Source: Mesorhizobium sp. B2-4-3 (GTDB taxonomy: Bacteria; Pseudomonadota; Alphaproteobacteria; Rhizobiales; Rhizobiaceae). Taken from it: a DNA stretch of 64,000 nucleotides. Within the stretch, counting starts at the first letter, position 1, and each line of letters begins with the position of its first letter. The stretch lies in NCBI RefSeq assembly GCF_006442815.1, contig NZ_VFVL01000005.1:124001-188000 (forward strand), read 5' to 3'. The notes beneath the pieces were generated by a model. It had not been told where the DNA came from and made no database searches. It saw nothing but the letters and a program-made list of their open reading frames with translations. Both the position numbers and the translations under genes were made by a program. This document shows positions 53,781-62,242 of the stretch, piece by piece.

Positions 53781-53978
53781 CCCTTTACCTCTCCCCTTGT
53801 GGGAGAGGTCGGATTGCCCCGATTTGCCCTTCGCAAATCGGATGGCAATCCGGGTGAGGGGTAGCTTGGCGCCAAGCTTCATCGTCGTCCCAAGCCCCCG
53901 CGTCTCACTCCGCTGGAACACCCCTCATCCGTCTTGCCGCTTCGCGGCAATCCACCTTCTCCCACAAGGGGAGAAGGG
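53781..53978. repeat. Long imperfect palindrome (about 198 bp)
   Basis: The ends carry CTCCCCTTGTGGGAGAGG (left) and CTTCTCCCACAAGGGGAGAA (right), which pair imperfectly, followed inwards by GGATTGCC/GGCAATCC. A local stem GATTTGCCCTTCGCAAATC is nested in the left half. It fills most of the 240-base gap before the helicase gene. Confidence 0.8.
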
Positions 53979-54018
53979 AAAATGATCCCCTTTTGTTCCG
54001 ATTTTCCTTGGCGATTGC

Positions 54019-56589
54019 TTGCCGCCGCGCTACCTCTTGCGCGTGACCGAGCAGCCGCGCCTCGCCGAGCAGAATGCCGCCGTCCTGCTGCCCGAACCTT
54101 TCGTCAGATGGTTCGGCGAAAAGGGCTGGTCGCCGCGCGCCCATCAGCTCGAGCTTTTGGCAAAGGCGCAAAGCGGCCAATCGGTGCTGCTGATCGCGCC
54201 GACCGGCGCCGGCAAGACATTGGCCGGCTTCCTGCCGTCGCTGACCGAGCTGGCCGACCGTCCGAAGCGAAAACCCGGCCAGGCGCATCGCGGCATCCAT
54301 ACGCTCTACATCTCGCCGCTCAAGGCTTTAGCCGTCGACATAGAGCGCAACCTCGGCAAGCCGGTCGAGGAGATCGGACTGCCGGTCGCCATCGAGACGC
54401 GCACCGGCGACACGCCTTCGCACAAGCGCCAGCGGCAGAAACTGGCGCCGCCCGACATCCTGCTCACCACGCCCGAGCAACTCGCGCTTCTGATCGCGGC
54501 AGGCGATGCCCGGCGCTTCTTCGAGGATTTGCGCTATGTCGTGCTCGACGAATTGCATTCGCTGGTCACCTCCAAGCGCGGCCATCTGCTGGCGCTTGGC
54601 CTGGCGCGGCTTCGCAGCTATGTCCCCGGACTGCAGACCATAGGCCTGTCGGCAACGGTCGCCGAGCCGGACGAGTTGCGGCGCTGGCTGGTTGCCCAGA
54701 ACCCACCAGGCACCATGGCGGGGCTGATCACCGTCGCCGGTGGCGCCAAGCCGGACATTTCCATCCTCGACTCGCGCGAGCGCGTGCCATGGTCCGGCCA
54801 TTCGGCCCGCTACGCCATTCCAGAGATCTACGAGGCGATCAAACAGCACCGCACGACGCTTCTCTTCGTCAACACACGCAGCCAGGCCGAGCTTTTGTTT
54901 CAGGAGCTTTGGCGGGCGAACGAGGACTCGCTCCCCATCGCCCTGCATCACGGCTCGCTCGATGTCGGCCAGCGCCGCCGTGTCGAGAAGGCAATGGCCG
55001 ACAATGCGCTGCGCGCCATCGTCGCCACCTCGACGCTCGATCTCGGCATCGACTGGGGCGATGTCGATCTGGTCGTGCATGTCGGTGCGCCGAAGGGGGC
55101 GAGCCGTCTGGCGCAGCGCATCGGCCGCGCCAACCACCGCATGGACGAACCGTCGAAGGCGATCCTGATCCCGGCCAACCGCTTCGAAGTGCTGGAATGC
55201 CGCGCCGCGCTCGACGCCAATTATCTCGGCGCGCAGGACACCCCGCCGCTGATCAAGGGCGCGCTCGACGTCCTGTCGCAGCATGTGTTGGGTGTCGCTT
55301 GCGGCGGGCCGTTCGACGCCGACTTTCTGTTCGAGGAGGTGCGAAGTGCAGCCCCCTATGCGGCGCTGGAGCGCGAGACCTTCGACCGCGTCATCGACTT
55401 CGTTGCCACCGGCGGTTACGCCCTGAGGAACTACGAGCGTTATGCCCGCATCCGCCGCAACAAGGATGGGCTGTGGCGCGTCTCCAACCCGCGCGTCGCG
55501 CAGCAATATCGGCTGAATGTCGGCACCATCGTCGAGATGCCGGAACTCAATATCCGCTATGTCCGCCAGGGCCGGGGCATGGCGGGGCGCGGAGGGCCGG
55601 TGCTCGGCAAGATCGAGGAGTATTTCGCCGAGACGCTGCGTCCGGGCGACAATTTTCTCTTCGCCGGCAAGGTGCTGCGCTTCGAAGGCATTCGCGAGAA
55701 CGAGTGCGTGGTCTCCAATGGCGCCGGCGCCAACATCATCGTGCCGTCCTATGCCGGCGGCAAGTTTCCGCTTTCGACCTATCTTGCCGAACAGGTGCGC
55801 GGCATGCTGGCCGACAGCGACCGCTGGAAACTCTTGCCCGAGCAGGTGGCCGACTGGCTCCGGATCCAGCAGGAGAAATCGGTGCTGCCGAAGCGCGGCG
55901 ACCTTCTGGTCGAGACCTTTCCGCGCGGCAACCGCCATTACATGGTCGCCTATCCCTTTGAGGGACGGCTGGTGCACCAAACGCTCGGCATGCTTTTGAC
56001 CCGCCGGCTGGAGCGCGCCCATGCCAGGCCGCTGGGCTTCGTCGCCACCGATTACTCGCTGGCGGTATGGGCGCTGGACGATATGGCGGCCTCGTTCAAG
56101 GCTAGGAAGCCATCGCTTGGTCAGCTCTTCGACGAGGATATGCTGGGCGATGATCTGGAGGATTGGCTGAACGAGAGCTGGATGCTGAAGCGCACCTTCC
56201 GCACCTGCGCCGTCATTGCCGGACTGATCGAGAAACGCTACCCCGGCCAGGAAAAGAGCGGGCGCCAGGTGACAGTCTCGGCCGATCTGATATACGACGT
56301 GCTGCGCAGCCATGAACCTGACCACATCCTGCTGCAGGCGACGCGCGCCGACGCCTCGGCCGGATTGCTCGATGTCAGCAGACTTGGCGAGATGCTCTCG
56401 CGCGTGCGCGGTCGAATCATGCATAAGCATCTTGACCAGATCTCGCCGCTGGCGGTGCCGGTGATGCTGGAGATCGGCAAGGAATCGGTCAATGGCGGCG
56501 CCAACGACACGCTTTTGATGGAAGCCGCCGACCTGGTCGAAGAGGCGATGGGCTCAGGGCATGGAAGCAATTCCAGGAAGAGTGTGTAG
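54019..56589 (+). CDS. Ligase-associated DNA damage response DEXH helicase (Lhr-like)
   Basis: 856-residue superfamily 2 helicase. Walker A APTGAGKTLAGFLPSL (about 60), motif Ia SPLKALAVDIERN, DEXH box VVLDELHSL (about 175), SATV, and motif VI GRANHRMDEPS in RIGRANHR. Middle winged-helix and C-terminal Lhr regions follow. In many alphaproteobacteria it belongs to a cassette with an ATP-dependent ligase, an exonuclease and PdeM. Start TTG 54019 or GTG 54043 (VTEQPRLAEQN). The last residues SNSRKSV and the stop are encoded inside a palindrome repeat. Confidence 0.92.
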   Translation: MPPRYLLRVTEQPRLAEQNAAVLLPEPFVRWFGEKGWSPRAHQLELLAKAQSGQSVLLIAPTGAGKTLAGFLPSLTELADRPKRKPGQAHRGIHTLYISPLKALAVDIERNLGKPVEEIGLPVAIETRTGDTPSHKRQRQKLAPPDILLTTPEQLALLIAAGDARRFFEDLRYVVLDELHSLVTSKRGHLLALGLARLRSYVPGLQTIGLSATVAEPDELRRWLVAQNPPGTMAGLITVAGGAKPDISILDSRERVPWSGHSARYAIPEIYEAIKQHRTTLLFVNTRSQAELLFQELWRANEDSLPIALHHGSLDVGQRRRVEKAMADNALRAIVATSTLDLGIDWGDVDLVVHVGAPKGASRLAQRIGRANHRMDEPSKAILIPANRFEVLECRAALDANYLGAQDTPPLIKGALDVLSQHVLGVACGGPFDADFLFEEVRSAAPYAALERETFDRVIDFVATGGYALRNYERYARIRRNKDGLWRVSNPRVAQQYRLNVGTIVEMPELNIRYVRQGRGMAGRGGPVLGKIEEYFAETLRPGDNFLFAGKVLRFEGIRENECVVSNGAGANIIVPSYAGGKFPLSTYLAEQVRGMLADSDRWKLLPEQVADWLRIQQEKSVLPKRGDLLVETFPRGNRHYMVAYPFEGRLVHQTLGMLLTRRLERAHARPLGFVATDYSLAVWALDDMAASFKARKPSLGQLFDEDMLGDDLEDWLNESWMLKRTFRTCAVIAGLIEKRYPGQEKSGRQVTVSADLIYDVLRSHEPDHILLQATRADASAGLLDVSRLGEMLSRVRGRIMHKHLDQISPLAVPVMLEIGKESVNGGANDTLLMEAADLVEEAMGSGHGSNSRKSV

Positions 56590-56610
56590 CGGTTTTCCGT
56601 CCGGAATTGC
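56567..56610. repeat. Modular palindrome, type C copy 7, overlapping the helicase gene end
   Basis: GCAATTCC/GGAATTGC arms, loop GTGTGTAGCGG, bulge GTCC. Bases 56567-56589 are also the last seven codons and TAG stop of the helicase. Confidence 0.9.
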
Positions 56611-56636
56611 ATGAAACGGATGAGGACGGAGAGGGG

Positions 56637-57353
56637 ATGAATTTTTCGCTGTCACGCGCAACGCTGATCGCCGAGGCCGACCTTGTCGGCATAGCCGGCG
56701 AGCGCGCGGTCTGCGACCGGCGCGGCGTGCTCTATTTCCCCGATCTGCGGCTGCTCGCGGTCTCCGATCTGCATCTCGAAAAAGGCTCGTCCTTCGCCAG
56801 GCGCGGCGCGCTGATCCCGCCCTACGACACCGGCGCGACCTTGCTGCGGCTTCAGGCGATCATCGCCGACTACCAGCCGCGCATCGTCGTCAGCCTCGGC
56901 GATTCCTTCCACGATGGCGGCGGCGCCGAGCGCATGCACCAGAGCTTCCGCGAGCACCTGGAGGCGATGATGGCCGGCCGCGATTGGTTCTGGGTCGCCG
57001 GCAACCACGACCCGGATGCGCCAGCCGACCTGCCGGGCGAGACCGTGCGGGAACTCGCCATCGGCTCGCTGCTCTTCCGCCATGAGCCGTCGAAGCTACG
57101 GGTCGAAGGCGAGATCGCAGGCCATCTGCACCCTTGCGCGCGCATCGTCCAGCGCGGCCGCTCGGTCCGGCGGCGCTGCTTCGCCGGCGATGGCGGCCGC
57201 ATGATCATGCCGGCCTTCGGCGCTTATACCGGCTCGCTCAACGTGCTCGACCGCGCCTATGCCGGCCTGTTTCGGCTGGAAACGCTGATGGCCTATATGC
57301 TGGGCGCCGAACGCATCTTCGCTATTTCCGGCTCGATGCTGAGGCCAGGCTGA
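56637..57353 (+). CDS. pdeM: Ligase-associated DNA damage response phosphoesterase PdeM
   Basis: 238-residue metallophosphoesterase. All metal-binding motifs are present: SDLHLEKGSSFARRG, VSLGDSFHDGG, VAGNHDPDAP and AGHLHPCARI. Partner of the Lhr-like helicase in the ligase-associated DNA repair set. ATG at 56637 with GGAGAGGGG upstream. The ligase and exonuclease of the set are not adjacent. Confidence 0.92.
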   Translation: MNFSLSRATLIAEADLVGIAGERAVCDRRGVLYFPDLRLLAVSDLHLEKGSSFARRGALIPPYDTGATLLRLQAIIADYQPRIVVSLGDSFHDGGGAERMHQSFREHLEAMMAGRDWFWVAGNHDPDAPADLPGETVRELAIGSLLFRHEPSKLRVEGEIAGHLHPCARIVQRGRSVRRRCFAGDGGRMIMPAFGAYTGSLNVLDRAYAGLFRLETLMAYMLGAERIFAISGSMLRPG

Positions 57354-57356
57354 AAC

Positions 57357-58295
57357 TCACTGCCTGCCGTAATAGAGCGTGACCGTGTGCTTCGCCTCGG
57401 CGAAGTACAGCCAGCGCTCGACCAGCATGCCGGCAAGCTGCGCGACGGCTGCGAGCACGGATGCGATCGCCCCCAAAGGCCATGGCAGGAAGAACACCAT
57501 AGCCAGCAGGATGGCGGGCCCTGCGAAGGCCAGCGCCTGCGCGATCCGCCGCAGCTTGGCGCTGTGCTTGCGCGCGATGCGAAAGCCCATTTCCTTCAGC
57601 AGATAGTTTTCTTCCGTGTGCGGCCACTCGATAGACCGTACCGTGCCGCCGACGAGGCCAGTCGCCGTGTTGGGGGTGGTCGGGATCTCCAACCGGTCAT
57701 TGTAGCGCCAGGTCGCAAGCTTCCAGGCCCAGCCGGCGAGCGTGGCAAGCAGAGCCGCGAGCAGCACCGCCGTTGAACCCAGCTTGAACCCCTGAAGCAA
57801 AGCGTTGGCGAGAACGCTTCCGGTCATCGCTGCGAAAATGAGATAAGCCGGCAAAGTATAGCGGCTGTGCCATTGGGCGATTGGCTTGAGTGAAGCATAG
57901 ATCATGCCGGTCGTGCAGACCGTCACCACCGCGCCGGCCGCCGCCACCAGGCCGGCGGCTGCCACCCAACTGCCGTTGCGGCCGAGAAACACCCAGCCGA
58001 TGCCGAACATACAAGCAGGAACGAAGGTAGCGACCGAGGCCACGCCTTCGCGCGAAAGCCAGGAGCTGCGCCATTGCGAGAAGGCGCGCCAGGCACGCTC
58101 CGGCCGGCCAAGATGGCCGGTCGATGACAGCAATCCGGCCGCGATCAGGCCAAGCGCCAACCCCATGCCGATAAAGCCCAGCCAGAAATCGGCTGGGATG
58201 TACCCCAGCCCGCCAAGCGTGCCGAGCAGCGCCAGCAGGCCGTAACCGGCCCCGGTGGCGGTGGTGAAGAACACGACGGAAACGGCGGGATGCAT
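57357..58295 (-). CDS. soeC: DmsC/SoeC-like membrane anchor subunit
   Basis: 312-residue polytopic membrane protein with about eight hydrophobic segments, of the DmsC family (SVVFFTTATGAGYGLLALLG, STGHLGRPERAWRAFSQWRS, WLSREGVASVATFVPACMFG). It would anchor the catalytic and iron-sulfur subunits and pass electrons to quinone. Third gene of the minus-strand molybdoenzyme operon, 6 nt after the SoeB-like gene. The Soe assignment follows the catalytic subunit. Confidence 0.85.
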   Translation of the reverse strand: MHPAVSVVFFTTATGAGYGLLALLGTLGGLGYIPADFWLGFIGMGLALGLIAAGLLSSTGHLGRPERAWRAFSQWRSSWLSREGVASVATFVPACMFGIGWVFLGRNGSWVAAAGLVAAAGAVVTVCTTGMIYASLKPIAQWHSRYTLPAYLIFAAMTGSVLANALLQGFKLGSTAVLLAALLATLAGWAWKLATWRYNDRLEIPTTPNTATGLVGGTVRSIEWPHTEENYLLKEMGFRIARKHSAKLRRIAQALAFAGPAILLAMVFFLPWPLGAIASVLAAVAQLAGMLVERWLYFAEAKHTVTLYYGRQ

Positions 58296-58301
58296 GATCG
58301 G

Positions 58302-59036
58302 TCAGTTCGAAAGCATGCGGTCTATCCAGCCGAGAAAGCCGCCCTCGGCCCGGATCGGCTCCAGGGCCGGCGCGTCGACCTTCGCCGCGCGCTCGCTGCG
58401 GGCGCGCGGCGGCAAATACCGGTTGGTCGGCTTGTAGCCGAGCTCCGGCATCAGCGCGACGCCGCCACGCTCCTCGACGAGCTGCGAGATCGCCGAAGCC
58501 GGATCGCCGAGATCGCCGAAATGCCGGGCGCTGGTCGGGCAGGCGGCCACACAGGCCGGCACGCGGTCTTCCACCGCCAGATTGTCGTTGTAGATGCGGT
58601 CGACGCACAGCGTGCATTTCTTCATCACGCCGACATCGGTGTCGAATTCGCGCGCGCCATAAGGGCAGGCCCAGCTGCACAATTTGCAGCCGATGCATTT
58701 ATCCTCGTCGACCAGCACGATCCCGTCCGAGGCGCGCTTGTAGGAGGCGCCGGTCGGGCAGACGGTGACGCAGGCCGGCTGCTCGCAATGCAGGCAGGAG
58801 CGCGGGAAGTTCACCGTGCGGCCGCCCAGTTCCGTCGTGTGCTCGTAACTATGCACGCGGTTGAACCAGACGCCGTCGACATGTCCGCCATAGGGGTCGA
58901 TGTCGGTCAGCGGCGCCATGTGGCCGCCGGTGTTCCACTCCTTGCAGGCGGTGACGCAGGCCTGGCAGCCGACGCAGGTGTCGAGGTCGATGACGAGGCC
59001 GAGTTTTTTCTCGGTTCGAGCGGGAAGACAAGTCAT
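58302..59036 (-). CDS. soeB: 4Fe-4S ferredoxin-type electron transfer subunit (DmsB/SoeB-like)
   Basis: 244 residues with four cysteine clusters that would hold four [4Fe-4S] centres: CVGCQACVTACKEWN, CLHCEQPACVTVCPTGA, CIGCKLCSWACPYGA and CTLCVDRI...CVAACPTSAR. No signal peptide, so it acts on the cytoplasmic side. ATG at 59036 overlaps the catalytic-subunit stop (ATGA); the longer open frame upstream is antisense-like and not conserved. Confidence 0.9.
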   Translation of the reverse strand: MTCLPARTEKKLGLVIDLDTCVGCQACVTACKEWNTGGHMAPLTDIDPYGGHVDGVWFNRVHSYEHTTELGGRTVNFPRSCLHCEQPACVTVCPTGASYKRASDGIVLVDEDKCIGCKLCSWACPYGAREFDTDVGVMKKCTLCVDRIYNDNLAVEDRVPACVAACPTSARHFGDLGDPASAISQLVEERGGVALMPELGYKPTNRYLPPRARSERAAKVDAPALEPIRAEGGFLGWIDRMLSN

Positions 59037-61963
59037 TCGGCGGCTTCCCTTTTCATGCGAAACGCGGCGCCGAAGCGAAGCACTTCGGGCGAAGGCTCGA
59101 AATGCGGCGGTAGGGCGAAACGCTCGAATTGAGGCTCGGTGAAGCCGGCTTCCTCGGCCGCGCATTTGACGATGCGCACGCGCACGTCGAACCACGCCGC
59201 CTGGCCGGTGACCGGATCCGAATTCGAATAGCGCTTGCCGTTGGCGCTCGCCGCGGTCTGGTCGCCGATGATGTGGTTGAGCAGGAAGCCGCGATTGCCT
59301 TCCGCCGCGTCGTCCTTCAGGCCCCAGCTGCCGCGCCGCTTGCCGATGGCGTTCCAGGTCCACACCGTGTCCGGGTTCACGCCGTCGATCAGCTTGATCT
59401 GGCCCTTCACCCGGCCGTTGACGCTTTCGATCCATACCCAGTCATCGTCGGCGAGGCCAAGCCTGGCGGCCGTCTGGTGATGTACGAACAGCCGGTTCTG
59501 GCTGGTGATCTGCCTCAGCCACGCATTCTGCGAGCCCCAGGAATGGTACATGTGCATCGGCCGCTGCGTCAGCGCATGCAGCGGATATTTTTCGAGATCG
59601 ACGGCGTCTTCCTCGAAGGGCGCATACCAGAAGGGCAGCGGGTCCATATAGGCCTCGATGCGGCCGCGCTCGGCGTCCGGCGGCTGCACTTTTCCATGCC
59701 CGCGCCCGGCAAGCCTGAACCGCTGCATCGGCTCCGAGTAGAGCTGGAAGACAATAGGCTCGGCCTTGGGGATGAAACCCATCTCGACGGCGAAGTCGAG
59801 ATAGGCGCGGTTGCCCATTTTGTAATAACGCTGGTCGTCGGAGAAATCGTGATGCCAGAAGCCGCCATTGTCGATGTAGCGCTGCAGCTGGTTCGGGTTG
59901 ACGTCGCCCCTACCGATCGCGCCGCCATCGCTGCCGCGCCAGCCGGCCAAAGGGCCGATGCCGGGCGTGCGCTCGTGGTTGACGATGTAGTCGGCATAGT
60001 CGCGGTATTTGGCCGAACCGTCCTCGTCGACGAAGCCTGGCAGGCCAAGCCGCGCGCCGAGCTCGATCAGCACCGACTGGAACGGCCGCACGTCGCGGTC
60101 CGGCTCCACCACGGGATGGCGGATGGCGTCACCCGGACCGTCCGCATGGCTGATCGGCCGGTCGAGCAGGCTGATGCAGTCATGCCGCTCTAGATAGGTG
60201 GTGTCGGGCAGCACCAGATCGGCGAACGCCACCGTCTCGGAATAATAAGCGTCGGAATAGATGATGAAGGGGATCTTGTAGGCGCCCGCCTCGTCCTTGT
60301 CGGTCAGCATACGAATGGTCTCGACCGTGTTCATCGACGAGTTCCACGCCATGTTCGACATGTACATCATCAGCGTGTCGATCGGATAAGGATCGCCGGC
60401 CCAGGCGTTGCGGATGACCGAATGCATCAGTCCGTGCGCGGCGAGGGGCGCTTCCCAGGAATAGGCCTTGTCGATGCGGGTAGGCCGCCCGTCATCGTCG
60501 ACGAGCAGATCGTCCGGTCCGCAGACGAAGCCGAGCGGCATGCCGTCGAGCGGAGTCATCGGCTGGGTGTTTTTTCCGCATGGCTTCGGCCCCGGCGGCG
60601 CCGGGCGCGGATAGGGCGGCTTGAAGCGAAAGCCTCCCGGAACGTCGACCGTGCCGAGCAGCACCTGCAGCAGGTGGATGGCGCGGCAGGTGTGAAAACC
60701 ATTGGAATGGGCCGAGATGCCGCGCATGGCATGCATCGAGACAGGCCGTCCCTTGATCGTCTCGTGCCGCCGGCCCGCCCAGTCGGTCCAGGCGATCGGC
60801 AGTTCGATCGTCTGCTCGAAGGCGACATGCGCCAGTTCCGCCGCGATGCGGCGGATCGTTTCCGCGCTGACGCCGCAGCGTCCCGCCACGGCGTCCGGTG
60901 AGTAGGTCTCGTCGAGATAGCGCTCAGCAATGAGCTGGAACACGGGCACGCAGCGCCGGCCGCCGACCTCATGGCTGCCGGTCAGCGCCGGTTTTGCTTC
61001 GGGGCCGGCCGCATTGACCGGCTGCTTCGCAACCCTGTCCCAAGCAAGCGGGTTGCCGGCATCGTCGCGAACGAACAGCCCGTCGTCGGCGGCCCCCGGC
61101 TCCTGCACGACCAGCACCGCCGCGTTGGTGTAGCGCAGCAAATAGTCGAGATCGACGCGCCCGGCCTTGAGCAGTTCATGGATCAGCGCCAGCACGAACA
61201 GGCCGTCGGTGCCCGGACGGATGCCGATCCAGTCGTCGGCGATCGCGTTGTACCCGGTGCGGCAGGGATTGATCGAAACCACCTTGGCGCCACGCGCCTT
61301 GAGCTTGCCGAGGCCAATCTTGATCGGGTTGGAATCATGGTCCTCGGCTACGCCGAACAGCATGAAATATCGGGTGTTGTCCCAGTCGGGCTCGCCGAAT
61401 TCCCAGAACGAGCCGCCGATCGTGTAGAGCCCGCCGGCCGCCATGTTGACGGAGCAGAAGCCGCCATGCGCGGCGAAATTGGGCGTGCCGAATTTCGACG
61501 CCCACCAGCCGGTCAGCGATTGCGACTGGTCGCGTCCGGTGAAGAAGGCGAGCTTTCTCGGATCGGTGCGGCGGATCGCCGATAGGCGCTCGGTGGCGAT
61601 GGCCAGCGCTTCGTCCCACTCGATCTCGCGGAATTCGCCGGAACCGCGCGGCCCGGTCCTCCGCAGCGGCTTCCTCAGCCGCGCCGGGCTGTAATGCTGC
61701 ATGATGCCGGCGCTGCCCTTGCCGCAGATCACGCCGCGGTTCACCGGGTGGTCCTTATTACCGTTGATATAGCGCACCTTGCCGTCCTTGATGTGGACGT
61801 CGATGCCGCAGCGGCAGGCGCACATGTAGCAGGTGGTCTTGGCGGTGCGGTCGGAGATGCTTGGCGAGGTCTCGACGCCGTCGCCCTCGTCCGGCGCTCG
61901 GCTGTCGGCCAGCGGCCGCTGCGAGGGGGTGGAGTTGGCGCCGCGCGGCGCGGCTTTGCTCAT
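59033..61963 (-). CDS. soeA: Molybdopterin oxidoreductase catalytic subunit, SoeA-like (sulfite dehydrogenase)
   Basis: 976-residue DMSO-reductase-family enzyme. N-terminal [4Fe-4S] ligands are C45, C48, C52 and C80 (TTCYMCACRCGIDV, RGVICGKGSAG). GGFCSVNMAAGGLYTIGGSF offers Cys170 as a molybdenum ligand candidate. There is no Tat signal (no twin-arginine), so the protein should stay in the cytoplasm, as for SoeABC of Allochromatium. That complex oxidises sulfite to sulfate at the membrane. The name rests on this architecture and wording; another substrate is possible. A small ORF overlaps its start. Confidence 0.78.
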   Translation of the reverse strand: MSKAAPRGANSTPSQRPLADSRAPDEGDGVETSPSISDRTAKTTCYMCACRCGIDVHIKDGKVRYINGNKDHPVNRGVICGKGSAGIMQHYSPARLRKPLRRTGPRGSGEFREIEWDEALAIATERLSAIRRTDPRKLAFFTGRDQSQSLTGWWASKFGTPNFAAHGGFCSVNMAAGGLYTIGGSFWEFGEPDWDNTRYFMLFGVAEDHDSNPIKIGLGKLKARGAKVVSINPCRTGYNAIADDWIGIRPGTDGLFVLALIHELLKAGRVDLDYLLRYTNAAVLVVQEPGAADDGLFVRDDAGNPLAWDRVAKQPVNAAGPEAKPALTGSHEVGGRRCVPVFQLIAERYLDETYSPDAVAGRCGVSAETIRRIAAELAHVAFEQTIELPIAWTDWAGRRHETIKGRPVSMHAMRGISAHSNGFHTCRAIHLLQVLLGTVDVPGGFRFKPPYPRPAPPGPKPCGKNTQPMTPLDGMPLGFVCGPDDLLVDDDGRPTRIDKAYSWEAPLAAHGLMHSVIRNAWAGDPYPIDTLMMYMSNMAWNSSMNTVETIRMLTDKDEAGAYKIPFIIYSDAYYSETVAFADLVLPDTTYLERHDCISLLDRPISHADGPGDAIRHPVVEPDRDVRPFQSVLIELGARLGLPGFVDEDGSAKYRDYADYIVNHERTPGIGPLAGWRGSDGGAIGRGDVNPNQLQRYIDNGGFWHHDFSDDQRYYKMGNRAYLDFAVEMGFIPKAEPIVFQLYSEPMQRFRLAGRGHGKVQPPDAERGRIEAYMDPLPFWYAPFEEDAVDLEKYPLHALTQRPMHMYHSWGSQNAWLRQITSQNRLFVHHQTAARLGLADDDWVWIESVNGRVKGQIKLIDGVNPDTVWTWNAIGKRRGSWGLKDDAAEGNRGFLLNHIIGDQTAASANGKRYSNSDPVTGQAAWFDVRVRIVKCAAEEAGFTEPQFERFALPPHFEPSPEVLRFGAAFRMKREAAE

Positions 61964-62118
61964 GATCCGCGAACGCTCTTGCCGTTCACCATCTTAGCCT
62001 TCGTCTTGGGACCCGGGCCGCGCATATAGTGGAGCTCGGGGTGATAGCGCTCGCCGGCGAGCTGCCGCTTCAGACGGCGGTTCCAATGCGCGAACAGGGA
62101 TTTGAAGCGCCCTATCAT
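61960..62118 (-). CDS. Small basic protein translationally coupled to soeA
   Basis: A 52-residue frame starting MIGRFKSLFAHWNRRLKRQL and ending GPKTKAKMVNGKSVRGS, whose TGA stop overlaps the soeA ATG (ATGA). It is rich in Lys and Arg and has no hydrophobic helix. A TTG at 62145 would add nine residues. I do not recognise the family. Coupling and the divergent position to a LysR gene argue that it is the first gene of the operon. Confidence 0.5.
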   Translation of the reverse strand: MIGRFKSLFAHWNRRLKRQLAGERYHPELHYMRGPGPKTKAKMVNGKSVRGS

Positions 62119-62169
62119 TTCCCACTCTTGGTCTCTGACGACCAATTTTTTCCAACTTCCGACAAAAAC

Positions 62170-62196
62170 TTAGAACAAAGCCATTGATGCGTCTAA
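62170..62196. promoter_or_regulatory. Candidate operator in the LysR-soe gap
   Basis: Inverted TTAGA (62170-62174) and TCTAA (62192-62196), 17 nt apart, between the divergent small ORF and LysR gene. Spacing suits LysR-type binding; weak evidence. Confidence 0.25.
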
Positions 62197-62242
62197 CAAG
62201 CAGCTCTTGTAATTCCGATCGATTTTGCTTCTTAGTTGCACC

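Noticed and set aside
59037..59435. An N-terminal extension of the iron-sulfur subunit within the soeA gene.
   Set aside because: It is out of frame with soeA, Arg-rich and not conserved; the ATGA overlap at 59036 is the natural start.
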